Assembly (NCBI RefSeq): GCF_028583425.1
Contig: NC_072795.1
Span: 12,547,001-12,611,000 of the forward strand
DNA from: Eublepharis macularius
Lineage: Eukaryota; Chordata; Lepidosauria; Squamata; Eublepharidae
Length of the DNA: 64,000 nt
Direction: 5' to 3'
Shown here piece after piece: positions 19,060-28,885 of this stretch. Below the pieces are notes generated by a model, which did no database searches, was not told where the DNA came from, and was given only the letters and a program-made list of their open reading frames with translations. How positions within the stretch are numbered: the stretch's first letter is position 1; each line of letters starts with the position of its first letter. The position numbers and the translations under genes were made by a program.

Positions 19060-19545
19060 CAAAACAAAAGAGACAGTGTTGCCGCTCCGTTCAAGAGCTT
19101 ACTCCCAAGTAAATATGCATTCAGCTGTCTGTTGGCTTAGTGTCTGCTTATTTTGCCTCCATTTTTCTTTCATGCTTCCCCCCTTCCTTTCTTTTATATA
19201 GAGATCCAAACCCCCTGACACGTGGAAGGGATATTTTCCTTGCAAGATGAGATTTAATACTCTCTTTAAAATGTGGGCTCCTTAGAGGAAGGAGCGTGAG
19301 CCCTATATCTTGAGAGGCTGGCGCAGGCGGGATGAATTAATAATCGTAGATTCATAAATAATTATCATTTTTGAACTGATAGTCGGGCCTTGGCAGGTAT
19401 GTAACATTGCATCCATACCGCTGAATATAGAATAGGATAGATCAATTATTTGCGATATTCTTAATGAACAGGAGAAAAGCAAAAGGGCTGTTAAGTCTCT
19501 GGCTGGAGGCGAGGGAAAGAGCTGTTTCTTAGAGGAAGCAAAGGG
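19060..19545. other. Unique block, possible conserved non-coding sequence
   Basis: There is no repeat match. Positions 19240-19470 are rich in homeodomain-like ATTA/TAAT words (gaattaataatcgtagattc, aaataattatcat, gatcaattatttgcg) with low redundancy. Regulatory function is a guess. Confidence 0.3.
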
Positions 19546-19547
19546 GT

Positions 19548-19735
19548 AGGATAGCCGACTCTGCACTGGGACATTCCTGGAGATTTGGGGGTGGATCCCA
19601 TGGGGGAAGGGTCAACTGTGTATAATGCCGTAGATGTCACCCTCCAAAGGAGCTGTTTTCTCCAAAAGAACTGATCTCTGTAGCCTAGGGATCAGCTGTA
19701 ATTCCAGAGGATCTTCAAGGCCCTTCATGAAGTTG
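19548..19735 (-). mobile_element. hAT-like MITE, TAGGGTTGCCA family, decayed
   Basis: Runs from 'aggatagccgactctgcac' to 'gatcttcaaggcccttcatgaag', in minus orientation. It abuts the next hAT element. Confidence 0.7.
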
Positions 19736-19743
19736 GTGGAGAG

Positions 19744-19991
19744 CGGGGCTTTTTTTCAGCTGGAACGCGGTGGAACGGAGTTCCAGAACCTCTTGAAAAT
19801 GGTCACATGGCTGGTGGCCCCGCCCCCTGATCTCCAGACAGAGAGGAGTTTAGATTGTTCAGCGGCACGGAGGGCAATCTAAACTCCCCTCTGTCTGGAG
19901 ATCAGGGGGTGGAGCCACCAGCCATGTGACCATTTTCTCCAAGGGCAACCCACTGAGTTCCACCACCTCTTTTCCCAGAAAGAAAGCCCTG
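19744..19991. mobile_element. hAT-like palindromic element, CAGGGCTTTTTTT family, exact TSD
   Basis: The ends are CGGGGCTTTTTTTCAGC and AAAGCCCTG. The exact 8-bp duplication GTGGAGAG lies at 19736-19743 and 19992-19999. The arms carry CATGTGACCATTTTC and its complement. Confidence 0.94.
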
Positions 19992-20000
19992 GTGGAGAGT

Positions 20001-20087
20001 GTATGTATGTATGTATGTATGTATGTATGTATGTATGTATGTATGTATGTATGTATGTATGTATGTATGTATGTATGTATGTATGTA
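20001..20087. repeat. (GTAT)n microsatellite, left block
   Basis: About 21 pure units. It is the left part of one tract split by the hAT element at 20088-20566. Confidence 0.95.
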
Positions 20088-20566
20088 CAGGGGTCATTTA
20101 GCAGGAAAGGAGCTGGAGGAACTCATTAGCATAACTTATTAGCATAACTCATTAGCATATGCCACACCCCTTGACATCACCAGAAGTGTGTCATTAGCAT
20201 GACTGATTTGCATATTCCCCACCCCCTGACATCACCTAACCTGGCTGTTTTGGACCCAATCCTGGCCATTCAGGGCCAAAATTGGGCTCAAAATGGCAAA
20301 AAGGGGCCCTAAATGACTGAAAGTGGCCATTTTGCGCTCTTTTGGGCCTGGTTTGGGGCTGAAATGGCCCAGATCAGGTCAGTGCTGGGCAGGGGGAAGG
20401 TTCCCCCACCCAGCACCGATCCAATCCTGGCTGTTTCGGCCCCAATCCAGGCCGAGACAGGCCCAAAATGGCTGAAAGTCTGGTGGGCAGGGCCACCTGA
20501 CATGTGAGCTCTTTGGAGAACTGCTGGAACTGCATTCCTGTGCGTTCCCCCTCGAAATGAGCCCTA
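20088..20566. mobile_element. hAT-like element, CAGGGNTCATTT family, inside a microsatellite
   Basis: The left end is CAGGGGTCATTT and the right end AAATGAGCCCTA. The flanking octamers are TGTATGTA on both sides (20080-20087 and 20567-20574), consistent with a hAT TSD but also with the repeat itself. The body (attagcataactcattagcat; ccaatcctggc) matches 55889-56335, where the TSD is unambiguous. Confidence 0.9.
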
Positions 20567-20612
20567 TGTATGTATGTATGTATGTATGTATGTATGTATG
20601 TATGTATGTATG
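20567..20612. repeat. (GTAT)n microsatellite, right block
   Basis: About 11 units in the same register as the left block. It ends at the LINE 3' end that probably seeded the repeat. Confidence 0.93.
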
Positions 20613-20950
20613 TACATTTATAGTCCGCCTTTCTTTTTGAGACTCAAGGCGGATTACATAGTGTGAGATTAGTACAATCAGTATCAATACATTTCCAAAC
20701 AGTGTAAAGGACATTTCCATAAAATGTAAAGGACATTTCAATAAACAATGTCATAGGATTTTACAAAAGCATAGCATTAGCAAGGATCCAATACAAAGCT
20801 GAAGAAATGCTGAAACAGAACATAATCAGTTCTAGGACTGATATTAGATAACATGAAGCTCAGGTAGCATATAGGAGTACATATTCACATATAGATCACA
20901 TATAGATCTATATGTACATCACGTATAGATGTGATGTAGTGGTTTCAGAC
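20613..20950 (-). mobile_element. LINE 3' region, minus strand
   Basis: The minus-strand end is 'taatccgccttgagtctcaaaaagaaaggcggactataaatg', followed by the ATAC-type tail that became the microsatellite. Positions 20840-20890 match 6396-6440. Confidence 0.65.
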
Positions 20951-21199
20951 CGCTGGTGTGCTGACTCAGATGCTAATTCACATGTTACAAACCCCTCATG
21001 TGCTCCACCAATGTGGTCTTGGAGATGAGAGCGTGAAACTTAATTCCTGGATCCAGGACTATGGCACAGATGGAGAGGATGTTTAATCCTTACCTCCAAC
21101 GTAGGGAGGGAAGGTCTCTCATTTTGGCAGGAGACCCTCTGTTCTCTTCTGGCTCCGCCCACTGCCACTCAGGTGGGTGGCAGAAGGGGGATATTGGGG
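20951..21199. other. Unique sequence
   Basis: Nothing is recognised. Confidence 0.3.
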
Positions 21200-21356
21200 G
21201 AAATGGTAGGGTGCAATAGACATTGTGTTGATTAGGTGATGTTACTTCTGGCAATCTGAAAGTGATGTCATTGTGTTGGGTGATATTCTAGCATTCGCCT
21301 GAAATTCTATTATTAAATCATAGAGTTTGGGGCAAATGCTAAAATGTCAACCCTAC
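21200..21356. mobile_element. Decayed foldback, CTAGCATTC family
   Basis: The arms 'attctagcattcgcctgaaattctat' and 'atagagtttggggcaaatgctaaaa' pair. A cleaner copy is at 63060-63230. Confidence 0.5.
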
Positions 21357-22379
21357 GTGATGATCTCACTTCCTGATCAGTACAATCACTGGAAATCCTA
21401 CTGCCAATGTTATTTTCCCAACCTGAATGCCCTGGGGAAATACTGTTTCCCCTACTGGGGAACCTTATAAGTAGACCAACTCCAGTCCAGAGCTTTCCTG
21501 TCCATGTGGCTTCTGTTTCACATCCAGGCCCAGTAAACCCGTTAAACAGATTGAGTAGTGGTTAAAGTGTTGACCTTGGACATGGAGTATTAGAAACAGC
21601 TATATTTCATTTAGTAGCAGAATTATGCAGTCAGAAGCATTTCCCCCAACATGCAGTAATTAATCCTCAGACAATCAAATTATAGAAAAGATAGACTATA
21701 CACTGTAATGAAGTAGATTCCATTCATGGTAATCAATGGAGTAGAAAGAAAAAGGCCCAGCCTAAAGAATCACTTTCCCTATTACCACGGCCACCTTGCA
21801 CAGCATCAAGGCTGGATGTGAGTGTGTGGATGAGGCCTTCATAGGATGAGCTCTGAAAAATAGATCCTTTTCCTTTGGAAATCCTTGAGGCAAGAAGGGA
21901 GAATCTCCCAAAGGAAACAGGGAGAGAGGAGGAATCAGGAGAAGTTCACTTCCCATCTTAGACAACAAGAAGCAGCTTCCTTATCAAGAGAGGAACACAT
22001 ACACACAGAGAGACATGCAGCGCCTCCCACTGTCCAAGGCATGCTGAGCCAGCTGTTCCATCATAGTGGAAGTGGGCTGAGATTCTCCCCACCCCCCACC
22101 ATAAAGCTCAAGAGGGGGGCCTGTAGCTTTGTTCAGTTTACAATGAATGCACACTCATCCAACATGCAGATGGGTACATCTGTTTGTAAGCAAGAGCTGA
22201 TGTGTGTTCACTTTACAAATGAAACCAGGGACCAGTCCCTAGAGAAATGTGAGGTTTCAATAACATGTTCAGTAGTCCATGTGCTGAATTTCAGATGAGA
22301 ATGACTCAACACACATATAAAGGAAAGTCAAATGTTCGCTGTACTCAGATTGCATGTGCATTTACTGTCGTTTGGGAAC
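21357..22379. other. Unique sequence, about 1 kb
   Basis: No repeat match and no recognisable protein. The longest open frame (137 codons at 21885-22298) has no known domain. Confidence 0.4.
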
Positions 22380-22381
22380 TG

Positions 22382-22600
22382 GGGGTTAATATAGTAGAGT
22401 GCCAGATTGGGACTGGAGAAAACCAGATTCGAATCCCCACTCTGCTCTGCTGGGTGACCTTGGGCTAGTCACACAGCCCAACCTACCTCACAGGATTATT
22501 GTTAAGGATAAGATGGAGAAGAGGAGAATGAGGGAAGCTGCTTTGGGACCCCATTGGAGAGAAAAGCAAGGTGTAAATAAAGCCAACAAACAAATGTTGG
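22382..22600 (+). mobile_element. tRNA-derived SINE (type S2)
   Basis: The head retains B-box AGATTCGAATCCCCACTC. The body is 'gggtgaccttgggctagtcacacagcccaacctacctcacagg' and the tail 'ttgggaccccattggagagaaaagcaaggtgtaaataaa'. Confidence 0.78.
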
Positions 22601-22739
22601 GCCAGTCACGCTCTTTCTGAACCTTATAGGTTTATAGTGAAGATAACATGAGGACGGGAGAGCCAAGCGTGCAGCAAGCACACGGCTACTGAACACCTGG
22701 CTTAAACAGAAAATATTGATGTCACAGGATAAATCTTTG

Positions 22740-22932
22740 TTTGCCATCAATCCCGACTAGAGTTTTCAAGGCAAGAGATGTTTGGTGCTTTGCCACAGCT
22801 TGCCTCTGCATAGCAGCCCTGTACTTCTTTGGCGGTCTCCCATCCAAGTGCTAACCAAGGCAGACCCTGCTTAGCTTTCAAAAGTGAATGAGATGGGGCT
22901 GGCCTGGACTATCCCAGAACAGGCAAAGAGAA
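22740..22932 (-). mobile_element. 5S rRNA-derived SINE, decayed
   Basis: The minus strand carries CTAAGCAGGGTCTGCC and TTGGTTAGCACTTGGATGGG (about 22842-22880). The same non-5S body as at 10590-10712 follows. Confidence 0.78.
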
Positions 22933-22934
22933 CT

Positions 22935-23098
22935 ACATCCCGTTAAAAGGATCGAGGGTGGCGAGGCAAAGAAAGAGTCCTGCCCAAGACAATGGAGACC
23001 TGTTGCCAGTCAGAGAGGGCAAGACTGGGCTATAGTAACCACGGATCTGACTCCATAGGAAGCAGCTTTGCGTGTACAGATTCCAATTAATATCATTA
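22935..23098. other. Unique sequence
   Basis: Nothing is recognised. Confidence 0.3.
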
Positions 23099-23106
23099 GG
23101 GAATAG

Positions 23107-23565
23107 CAGGGCTTTTTTTCAGCTGGAACGTGGTGGAACGGAGTTCCGGCACCTCTTGAAAATGGTCACATGGCCGGTGGCCCCGTCCCCTGATCTCTAG
23201 ACAGAGGGGAGTTTAGATTGCCCTCTGCACTGCTTCGCTCCTGGAGTTGGCTTCGTTCCTGGAGTAAACTCCTTCTCTTTCACGTTGCACAGCTCTTGCT
23301 TCGAAATCAAAAAGCCTTCCAACGATGTAGTTTAGATCCAATCTTGTTGCTTCCACAGATTCCAGTGCAGCAATTAAAGGGCAATCTAAACTCTTCTCTG
23401 TCTGGAGATCAGGGGGCGGGGCCACCGGCCATGTGACCATTTTCATCTAGGGCGATTTAAACTTTAAACTCCCTCTTGTTCCAGCTGACCCAAAGTGAAG
23501 TCATTGTGCGGTCCTGAGTTCCACCACTGAGTTCCACCACCTCTTTTCCCAGAAAAAAAACCTTG
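23107..23565. mobile_element. hAT-like element, CAGGGCTTTTTTT family, long form, exact TSD
   Basis: The 8-bp duplication GGGAATAG is exact (23099-23106, 23566-23573). This copy keeps about 200 bp between and beyond the palindromic arms that the 250-bp copies lack, including 'ttccagctgacccaaagtgaagtcattgtgcggtcc', which it shares with 42809-43214. Confidence 0.95.
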
Positions 23566-23573
23566 GGGAATAG

Positions 23574-23915
23574 TGTATCCAAAACAGAGACTCCTCCAAA
23601 AAGAACCTGTCAAGAAAAGGTGGATAAACCACATTGGAGGGCAGGGGGTTAAGGAGAAATAAATAGTAATATTAGTAATAGTTTAATGGATCATTAATAA
23701 TAAATATATGGAATTTAATGTGACAAGTGCTCTAAGAATAACCTACATAAAATAACATATACAAAATATATTCAGACTATTCTTATACTGTTAAATATGT
23801 GCAAATATATAACAAGTAAACCCTGTTGGAGCTGCCGAAAATCCTCCTCTGCACTGCAGTATGTAATGTCCTCAGTTCATTTTAATAATTTTCTTTTCTT
23901 CTTTTTCCTTTGTAG
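23574..23915. other. AT-rich unique sequence
   Basis: The stretch is AT-rich and ends in the polypyrimidine tract of the exon-like interval. No repeat match. Confidence 0.4.
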
Positions 23916-23954
23916 GTGCAGTTGAAGGAGCAAACTGGAATCAGATCCAATCAG
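23916..23954 (+). other. Candidate 39-bp microexon
   Basis: A strong acceptor (TTTTCTTCTTTTTCCTTTGTAG ends at 23915; about 27 nt of nearly pure pyrimidine) precedes 39 bases, which are followed by the near-consensus donor GTAAGTAT. The length is 13 codons, so inclusion would keep frame. Two of three phases are open: VQLKEQTGIRSNQ in phase 0, and AVEGANWNQIQS in the phase that skips two bases. I do not recognise the protein. Surrounding DNA is unique. A chance match is possible. Confidence 0.35.
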
Positions 23955-24618
23955 GTAAGTATCCAGAGAAGCATGAATGATGATGGTAACCGAATGGATT
24001 GTATTTTCTCTTGCAGTTGACGCCATAGAAGTAGGGGCGCCCCTTTTCTTGACACATTCGGGAACAGTGAACACGGCATAGATTAGAGGAAAGAAGACTA
24101 ATAATGCAGTCCTTAAAAGATTGGGCTTAGAGTAACTCTTCTTAGGATTGCCCCGTAAGCCAAGGGAAATGAGTATGGATTTCCCTAAATTTTCAGTGAA
24201 CAACCACCGGTCTGTGTATGCGGCTTCACCAGCCTCCTCTCTGCCTGGGGTGATGCTGCCTCGAGGTCAATGAGCAGGGGCCAGAGAGGTGACCCTCACC
24301 TTCCGGTCAATGGGAGTGCAGCGGGAGGATAAGAGGGCCATTTCAGCATTCACCAGCCTGTGGCCGTCACTTTGGGAATAGAACGAGCCATTATCTGCCG
24401 CAGGTCAGGAGAAGAGCTGTTATCAGCAAAGGTTATCAGGCATGTGCCCTAGTAGACATTGACCTGGGCAAGGATGCTAACCAGACCTCTAGCCCTGTCT
24501 GCAGGGTGAGGTGTGAGGAGGCAGATGGGATAAAGAGAGAAGGAGGACTTCTAGCTTCAAGCCTGGGAGGGCCTGAACTGGGGGGGACAAATTGCAGGCG
24601 ACCGACTTCCTTTTCCAA
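23955..24618. other. Unique block, possible conserved non-coding sequence
   Basis: Repeat-free. Positions 24220-24450 (gaggtcaatgagcaggggcc...gcaaaggttatcagg) have low redundancy and paired TTATC/GATAA-type words. Only the position beside the exon-like interval makes it interesting. Confidence 0.3.
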
Positions 24619-24626
24619 ACCATGGG

Positions 24627-24813
24627 ACTGCCAGCTCTGGGATGGGAAATTCATGGAGATTGGGGGAGTGGAGCCTAGAGAGGGCAGGGTTTGGGGAGGG
24701 GAGTCCACTCTCCGAAGCAGCCATTTTCTCCAGGGGAAATGATCTCTATAATCTGGAGAGCAGTTGTAATTCCAGAAGATCTCCAGCCACCACTTGGAGG
24801 TTGGGAACCCTAG
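24627..24813 (-). mobile_element. hAT-like MITE, TAGGGTTGCCA family, internal deletion
   Basis: Minus orientation, from 'gactgccagctctgggatggg' to 'ggttgggaaccctagc'. About 25 bp of the central block are missing. Confidence 0.82.
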
Positions 24814-24974
24814 CTTTGGAGGCCCCCTGGATACACTCACTGAACAGACCAAACTAGACCTTACCTCTAACATGAGTCAGATTGGAGAAACTCCAAGCTA
24901 ACTGATTTCTTTTTTTAAAGACAGGTGTGACATTGGAGAACTGAAGTCCCCAAGCATGTTGGGTCCTCCTGGTT

Positions 24975-25498
24975 AGGGTTGTCATCTCCAGGCTGGGAAA
25001 TTCCTGGAGATTTAGGGGTGGAGCCAGGTGAGGGTGGGGTTCGGAAAGGGAAGGGATGTCAGAGGGGTCTAATGCCATAGAGTCGACCTTCTGGGGGTGG
25101 TGGAGAGTGCCCTCAAGTCATAGCTGACTTATGGCAACCCCTGGTTGGATTTTCATGGCAAGAGACTAACAGAGACGGTTTGTCATTGCCTGCCTCTGTG
25201 ACCCTGGTCATCGTTGGAGGTCTCCCATCCAATTACTAACCCAGGCCGACCCTGCTTAGCAGCTGAGATCTGATGAGATCAGGCACACCTGGGCAATCCA
25301 GGTCAGAGCTTTGCACTGGAAGAAGCCTTATTTCAATCTGACACTGGGCCAAAATAAACATTATAGTGCCCAGACATCCAACCCATGAAAGACGATGGCA
25401 TTAGAGGTGACCACCAGGGGAACTGATCTGTGTAGTATGGAGATCAGTTTTAATTCCAGTAGATCTCCAGGTCCCACCTGGAGAATGGCAACCTAAAG
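24975..25498 (-). mobile_element. hAT-like MITE, TAGGGTTGCCA family, split by a 5S-SINE
   Basis: The left half is 24975-25090 (tagggttgtcatctccaggctggg...gccatagagtcgacc). The right half is 25407-25498 (ccaccaggggaactgatctg...ggagaatggcaacctaa). They rejoin when the intervening SINE and its flank are removed. Confidence 0.8.
25096..25315 (-). mobile_element. 5S rRNA-derived SINE inside a hAT-like MITE
   Basis: On the minus strand, GATCTCAGCTGCTAAGCAGG, GTTAGTAATTGGATGGGAGA and the shared body to 'gccataagtcagctatgacttgagggc' are present. The copy at 49627-49845 is nearly the same length. Confidence 0.88.
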
Positions 25499-25499
25499 C

Positions 25500-26178
25500 C
25501 TGATTCATCTTGGGAGTATGGAGCAGGGCAGGAGCCAAAATGGTGCGGGGAGGGCGCATACAGGCTCTAATGCATGTGAGAGATGATGTCTAGTTTAGCC
25601 CTGAGAGAAGAGCAGAACGGAAGGGAACTTGGCCTGTTCCATAAATCCAGAAGGACAGCCCTGTTAGTCTGCTGCAGCTCAAATAAAGAAGAACCTCGGG
25701 GGACTTTTAAAGATGGCCAACATCTTAGCCCAGCCTCAGATTTTGCAGACTAACCCCCACTTTTTCAGATGCTCTGGGTGGATTTTTTTTTAATGTAGGA
25801 GATGGGGGGGGGGGAACAAACAGCAGGGTCAAGGGGCCGTGAAATGTAGGAAGTGCAGAGTGAAATGTAATTATGCAAAATTCAAATCTAATCAGGAAGC
25901 TTAGAGAAACCATTCACTGGTTATGCCGAGCTAGTTAACCCCTGGAGTGGATGAAGAGTCACAGGTTTTGTTAAGATAGTTACGGTTATAAGGAGATAAA
26001 CGTCTTAAATCCTCTTTCACCCTGGGAGGTGGGAGGGAGGTGGTGTGAAACCTTAGAATAAATCACAATTCAGCCGCTTCTCACTGGAATCTCCCTTGGA
26101 AGTTGTCTTGTTGAAGAATGGCGGCTTTCTGTGGTCCACGTTCCTTGAAAAGGTGGACAATCATGTTTCCCTGAACAG
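25500..26178. other. Mostly unique, with an old PLE terminal fragment
   Basis: Positions 25640-25750 (aatccagaaggacagccctgttagtctgctgcag...ggacttttaaagatgg) are a decayed PLE terminal repeat. The remainder is unrecognised. Confidence 0.4.
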
Positions 26179-26180
26179 TA

Positions 26181-26550
26181 GGACTGCCAACCTCTTGGTG
26201 GGGCTTGGAGATCTCCTGGAATTCCAGCTGCTCCCAGAGATCCATTCCCTTGGGGAAAGCAGTGGCACCTGAGAGTTGTTTTTATGGTATTATAGTCTAC
26301 TGAAGTCCTTCCCCTCCCCAAATACTGCCCTCTCCAGGCAAGGCCTCCAAATCTGCAGGAATGTCTCAAGCTATCAACCCTCCTGGAATGATAATTCATT
26401 CCCAGACTACAGGTCTCCGTTCCCTTGGAGCTGGCAGCTACGGTATTCTACCCTGCAGAGGTCCCTTCCCTCTCCCAAATCCATCCTTCCCCAGAATCCA
26501 CCCCCAAACCTCCAGGAATTTTCTAGCCCAGAGTTGGCAACCTTAGTTAC
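26181..26550 (+). mobile_element. Two hAT-like TAGGGTTGCCA copies head to tail
   Basis: The first copy (26181-26377) starts TAGGACTGCCAACC and the second (26378-26550) lacks its left end and closes GAGTTGGCAACCTTA. The repeated central blocks (TCCGTTCCCTTGGAG-like; AAATCTGCAGGAATG and AACCTCCAGGAATTT) show the duplication. Confidence 0.75.
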
Positions 26551-26682
26551 TGGACCATGAGCATACCCTTATGTGCTCTCTGACACCCACCCAGTCCTTT
26601 TCCTGCTTCCTTTTCCTCTGCACCCCCCTAGCCATCCTTCCACCGGTGGATGAAAAGCCCACGTTGCCTAACTAATGCTAGT

Positions 26683-26862
26683 ATGGGTTGCCAGGTCCAG
26701 GTTAGGAAATTCCTGGATACTTTGGGAGTAGAGATGAGAGAGCAGGGTTTGGGGGGCAAGGGGCTGCAGTTGGGTATAATGCCATTTTCTCCAGGGGAGC
26801 CGGTTTCCGTTATCTGGAGATCAGTTGTAATTCCAGGAGAATTCCAGCCCTACATGCTAGCC
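26683..26862 (-). mobile_element. hAT-like MITE, TAGGGTTGCCA family
   Basis: Minus orientation, starting TATGGGTTGCCAGGTCC. The block encoding 'gtccaccctccaaagcagcc' is deleted. Confidence 0.78.
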
Positions 26863-27626
26863 AATGAATTGGCAACGGGGCTATTCAGCTGGGGCACAGG
26901 AGGGTGTTCAGCTACAGCCCGTTTGATACCTCCCCCAGAGCTGTCAGCTGGGACAAATGTCCCTTCTACTAAATCCATGTGCTGGCCTTAGGGGCAAAGC
27001 ACCAAGTGCGAGCAACACCTGGAGACAGGGGGTATGGACTCAGGAGCAGCCTTCCATAGGGAGCGAGGGGCAATGGCGCCAGGGACTGCCCCAAGGAGGC
27101 TGCCAGCTGGGGGAAGAGTTAGGCCCCTCGAAGGCTCTTGAGCCAGCCCCAGCCTTCGGCCCCTCCGGAGGAGGAAGCAGGCTGCTTGTGCTAATTGCTG
27201 TGGAATGCACATGACGAAGTTACTGTCTGGGCCTGCACAAATTCCTTCCCTGTCCGCCCAGACCTGGCTCCGTCCCAGCGAGGTGATTTCCCACCTCCCA
27301 CCCCCAGTCAGTGGAGAGAAAAGGAGACGATGGCTGTGTCGCTCATCTGCAGCCATGTTGGGTGGGTCCAATGGAACCCAATCATGCCGTAGATCTTATG
27401 CCCAGGGGTTGCAGCCAAGGGCCATGTTTCCCAGCATGCCTTGCACACAAACACAAGATGGTACAACATTGTGGGACGAGGCAACTGAGAAAGCCGCAGG
27501 CACCTGGCACTGGAGGGAACTGGAAATGGGGTGGGGAGATGTTTCGAACGAAGGCTTCTATGATTCCCAGCAGTATCACATCTTTGAAAGGATCCTGTCT
27601 CGTGTGAAAGCAGCGACACAATGCTG
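26863..27626. other. Unique, GC-rich block
   Basis: About 760 bp without repeat match. Several overlapping open frames of 100-140 codons exist on both strands, as expected in GC-rich DNA, with no known domain. The promoter context is not convincing. Confidence 0.35.
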
Positions 27627-28097
27627 AAATCAAGTACTACTACAACAATTTCAAAATAATTAACGTGTTCTTATTTCATCTGCGCACAATTTACCATCAA
27701 GATGCCAGTACACGCAATCTTCCCACCCTCAGACCTCTACGTAAAGTGCTCGTGCGTTCAATACAATTGATGAGCAGTCATTTAAGAACATTCAGTATTG
27801 CTTTTTGTAAACAATTCTTGATATAAGGTGCATGCAGTCCATCAATGCCAATTGTAGGTCAGGGTGCGCAGGATGGGAAGGAAACCGTCTAACGGGCTGG
27901 CCGGTTCGCTATAGGTCCCGTTTCAGTTCTTTATCAAAGATGGTCAAAAGGCCGACGTCAATTTTACCATTCCTGAAACCGACCTATTCAATCACTAGTA
28001 AGCCAGACGTCAGGGAATGCTCCTAAGGGAGGTGGGAAGATTGCGTGTACTGGTATGTTGATGGTCAATTGTGCACAGATGAAATAAGAACAAGTTA

Positions 28098-28268
28098 TGG
28101 TTGTTGGGGACACTGAGAGATCTCTGTCTTTTGGTGCTACACCTCTGAAGATGCCAGCCACAGCTGCTGGTGAAACGTCAGGAACTACAATGCCAAGACC
28201 ACGGCAATACAGCCCGGAAAACCCCCAACAACCATCGTTCTCCGGCCGTGAAAGCCTTCGACAATACA
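28098..28268 (+). mobile_element. PLE 3' terminal fragment with exact 12-bp TSD
   Basis: The direct repeat AAGAACAAGTTA flanks it exactly (28086-28097, 28269-28280). It reads 'ggtgctacacctctgaagatgccagcc...ccggccgtgaaagccttcgacaatac', the end seen twice in inverted orientation at 38150-38726. Confidence 0.85.
28145..28179 (+). ncRNA. Hammerhead-ribozyme-like core, GCCAGC type
   Basis: CTGAAGA is followed by an extra T and the stem GCCAGC/GCTGGT (last pair G-T), then GAAA and CGTC. This matches the order CUGANGA, stem II, GAAA, UH. The stem III sequence ACGT is self-complementary, so closing it would need two molecules. The stem I core is only CCT/AGG. The unpaired T makes activity uncertain. 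Confidence 0.45.
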
Positions 28269-28344
28269 AAGAACAAGTTAATTATTTTGTAAGTGTTGTA
28301 GTAGTACTTTATTTCGTTAGAACATCATGATACTTTGAGACGTT

Positions 28345-28735
28345 AGGCGCCCTCTGATGGCAGGCAATCTCTGGTTGGTTTATGCCCGTGCCTGCTGATC
28401 CTCAGCTGATCAGCAGGAGGAGGTGCCCGGGGAAATGGGCACATGTGCACCCATGCCCTGGCTGACGACGTCACTTCCAGAGTGACCCAGAAGTGACGGC
28501 GTTGTGCCAGGGCCAGTTCTGTACCTATCAGCCTCATGTGCTATGTTTTGTTAAAGATAGTTAAAAGAATCCGTTCTGGCACCACTCCATTGCTCCTGGA
28601 TTGCACAGGAAGTGACATTATCAGCTGGGGATGCTCAAATGCTGGTACGCGCATGCACCGGGGAGATCAGCAAGCACCCGCCACCTTCCCCACCTCCCTG
28701 ATGGCCAGGAGGACCTGCCAACCCTAATGCACAGA
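28345..28735. mobile_element. Longer hAT-like palindrome, TTGCCAGGTCC family, decayed
   Basis: It contains 'acgacgtcacttccagagtgac' and ends 'aggacctgccaaccctaatg', like 13293-13673 and 48390-48985. The left end is not clear. Confidence 0.5.
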
Positions 28736-28877
28736 TTGCTCCATCCAGGACAGACATTTACCACGGCAAACCTGAACATGACCACCTCCCCTTCCATCTA
28801 CTCAGCACCCACCCACAGCCATTCTACCTGCTGCACTGGTGAGGGGAAGTAAGGCCACAGGAGCCCTTCCATTGGCC
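28736..28877. other. Unique sequence
   Basis: Nothing is recognised. Confidence 0.3.
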
Positions 28878-28885
28878 TACCTGGG

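Larger units (their letters stand above)
27628..28315. mobile_element. Large foldback element carrying a PLE fragment
   Basis: The left arm 27628-27735 (aagtactactacaacaattt...gtacacgcaatcttcccacc) pairs with 28028-28097 plus 28269-28315. The right arm is broken by a PLE fragment. The loop (27736-28027) is unique. Confidence 0.85.

Noticed and set aside
19879-20097. Frames encoding repeating HTYI or MYVC
   Set aside because: These are translations of the GTAT microsatellite.
24017-24030. Second splice acceptor (TTTTCTCTTGCAG) just after the exon-like interval
   Set aside because: The pyrimidine tract is short, no donor follows at a sensible distance, and downstream frames are quickly closed.
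26863-27626. Possible coding exon in GC-rich DNA
   Set aside because: Several frames on both strands are open together, none with a domain or convincing splice sites.
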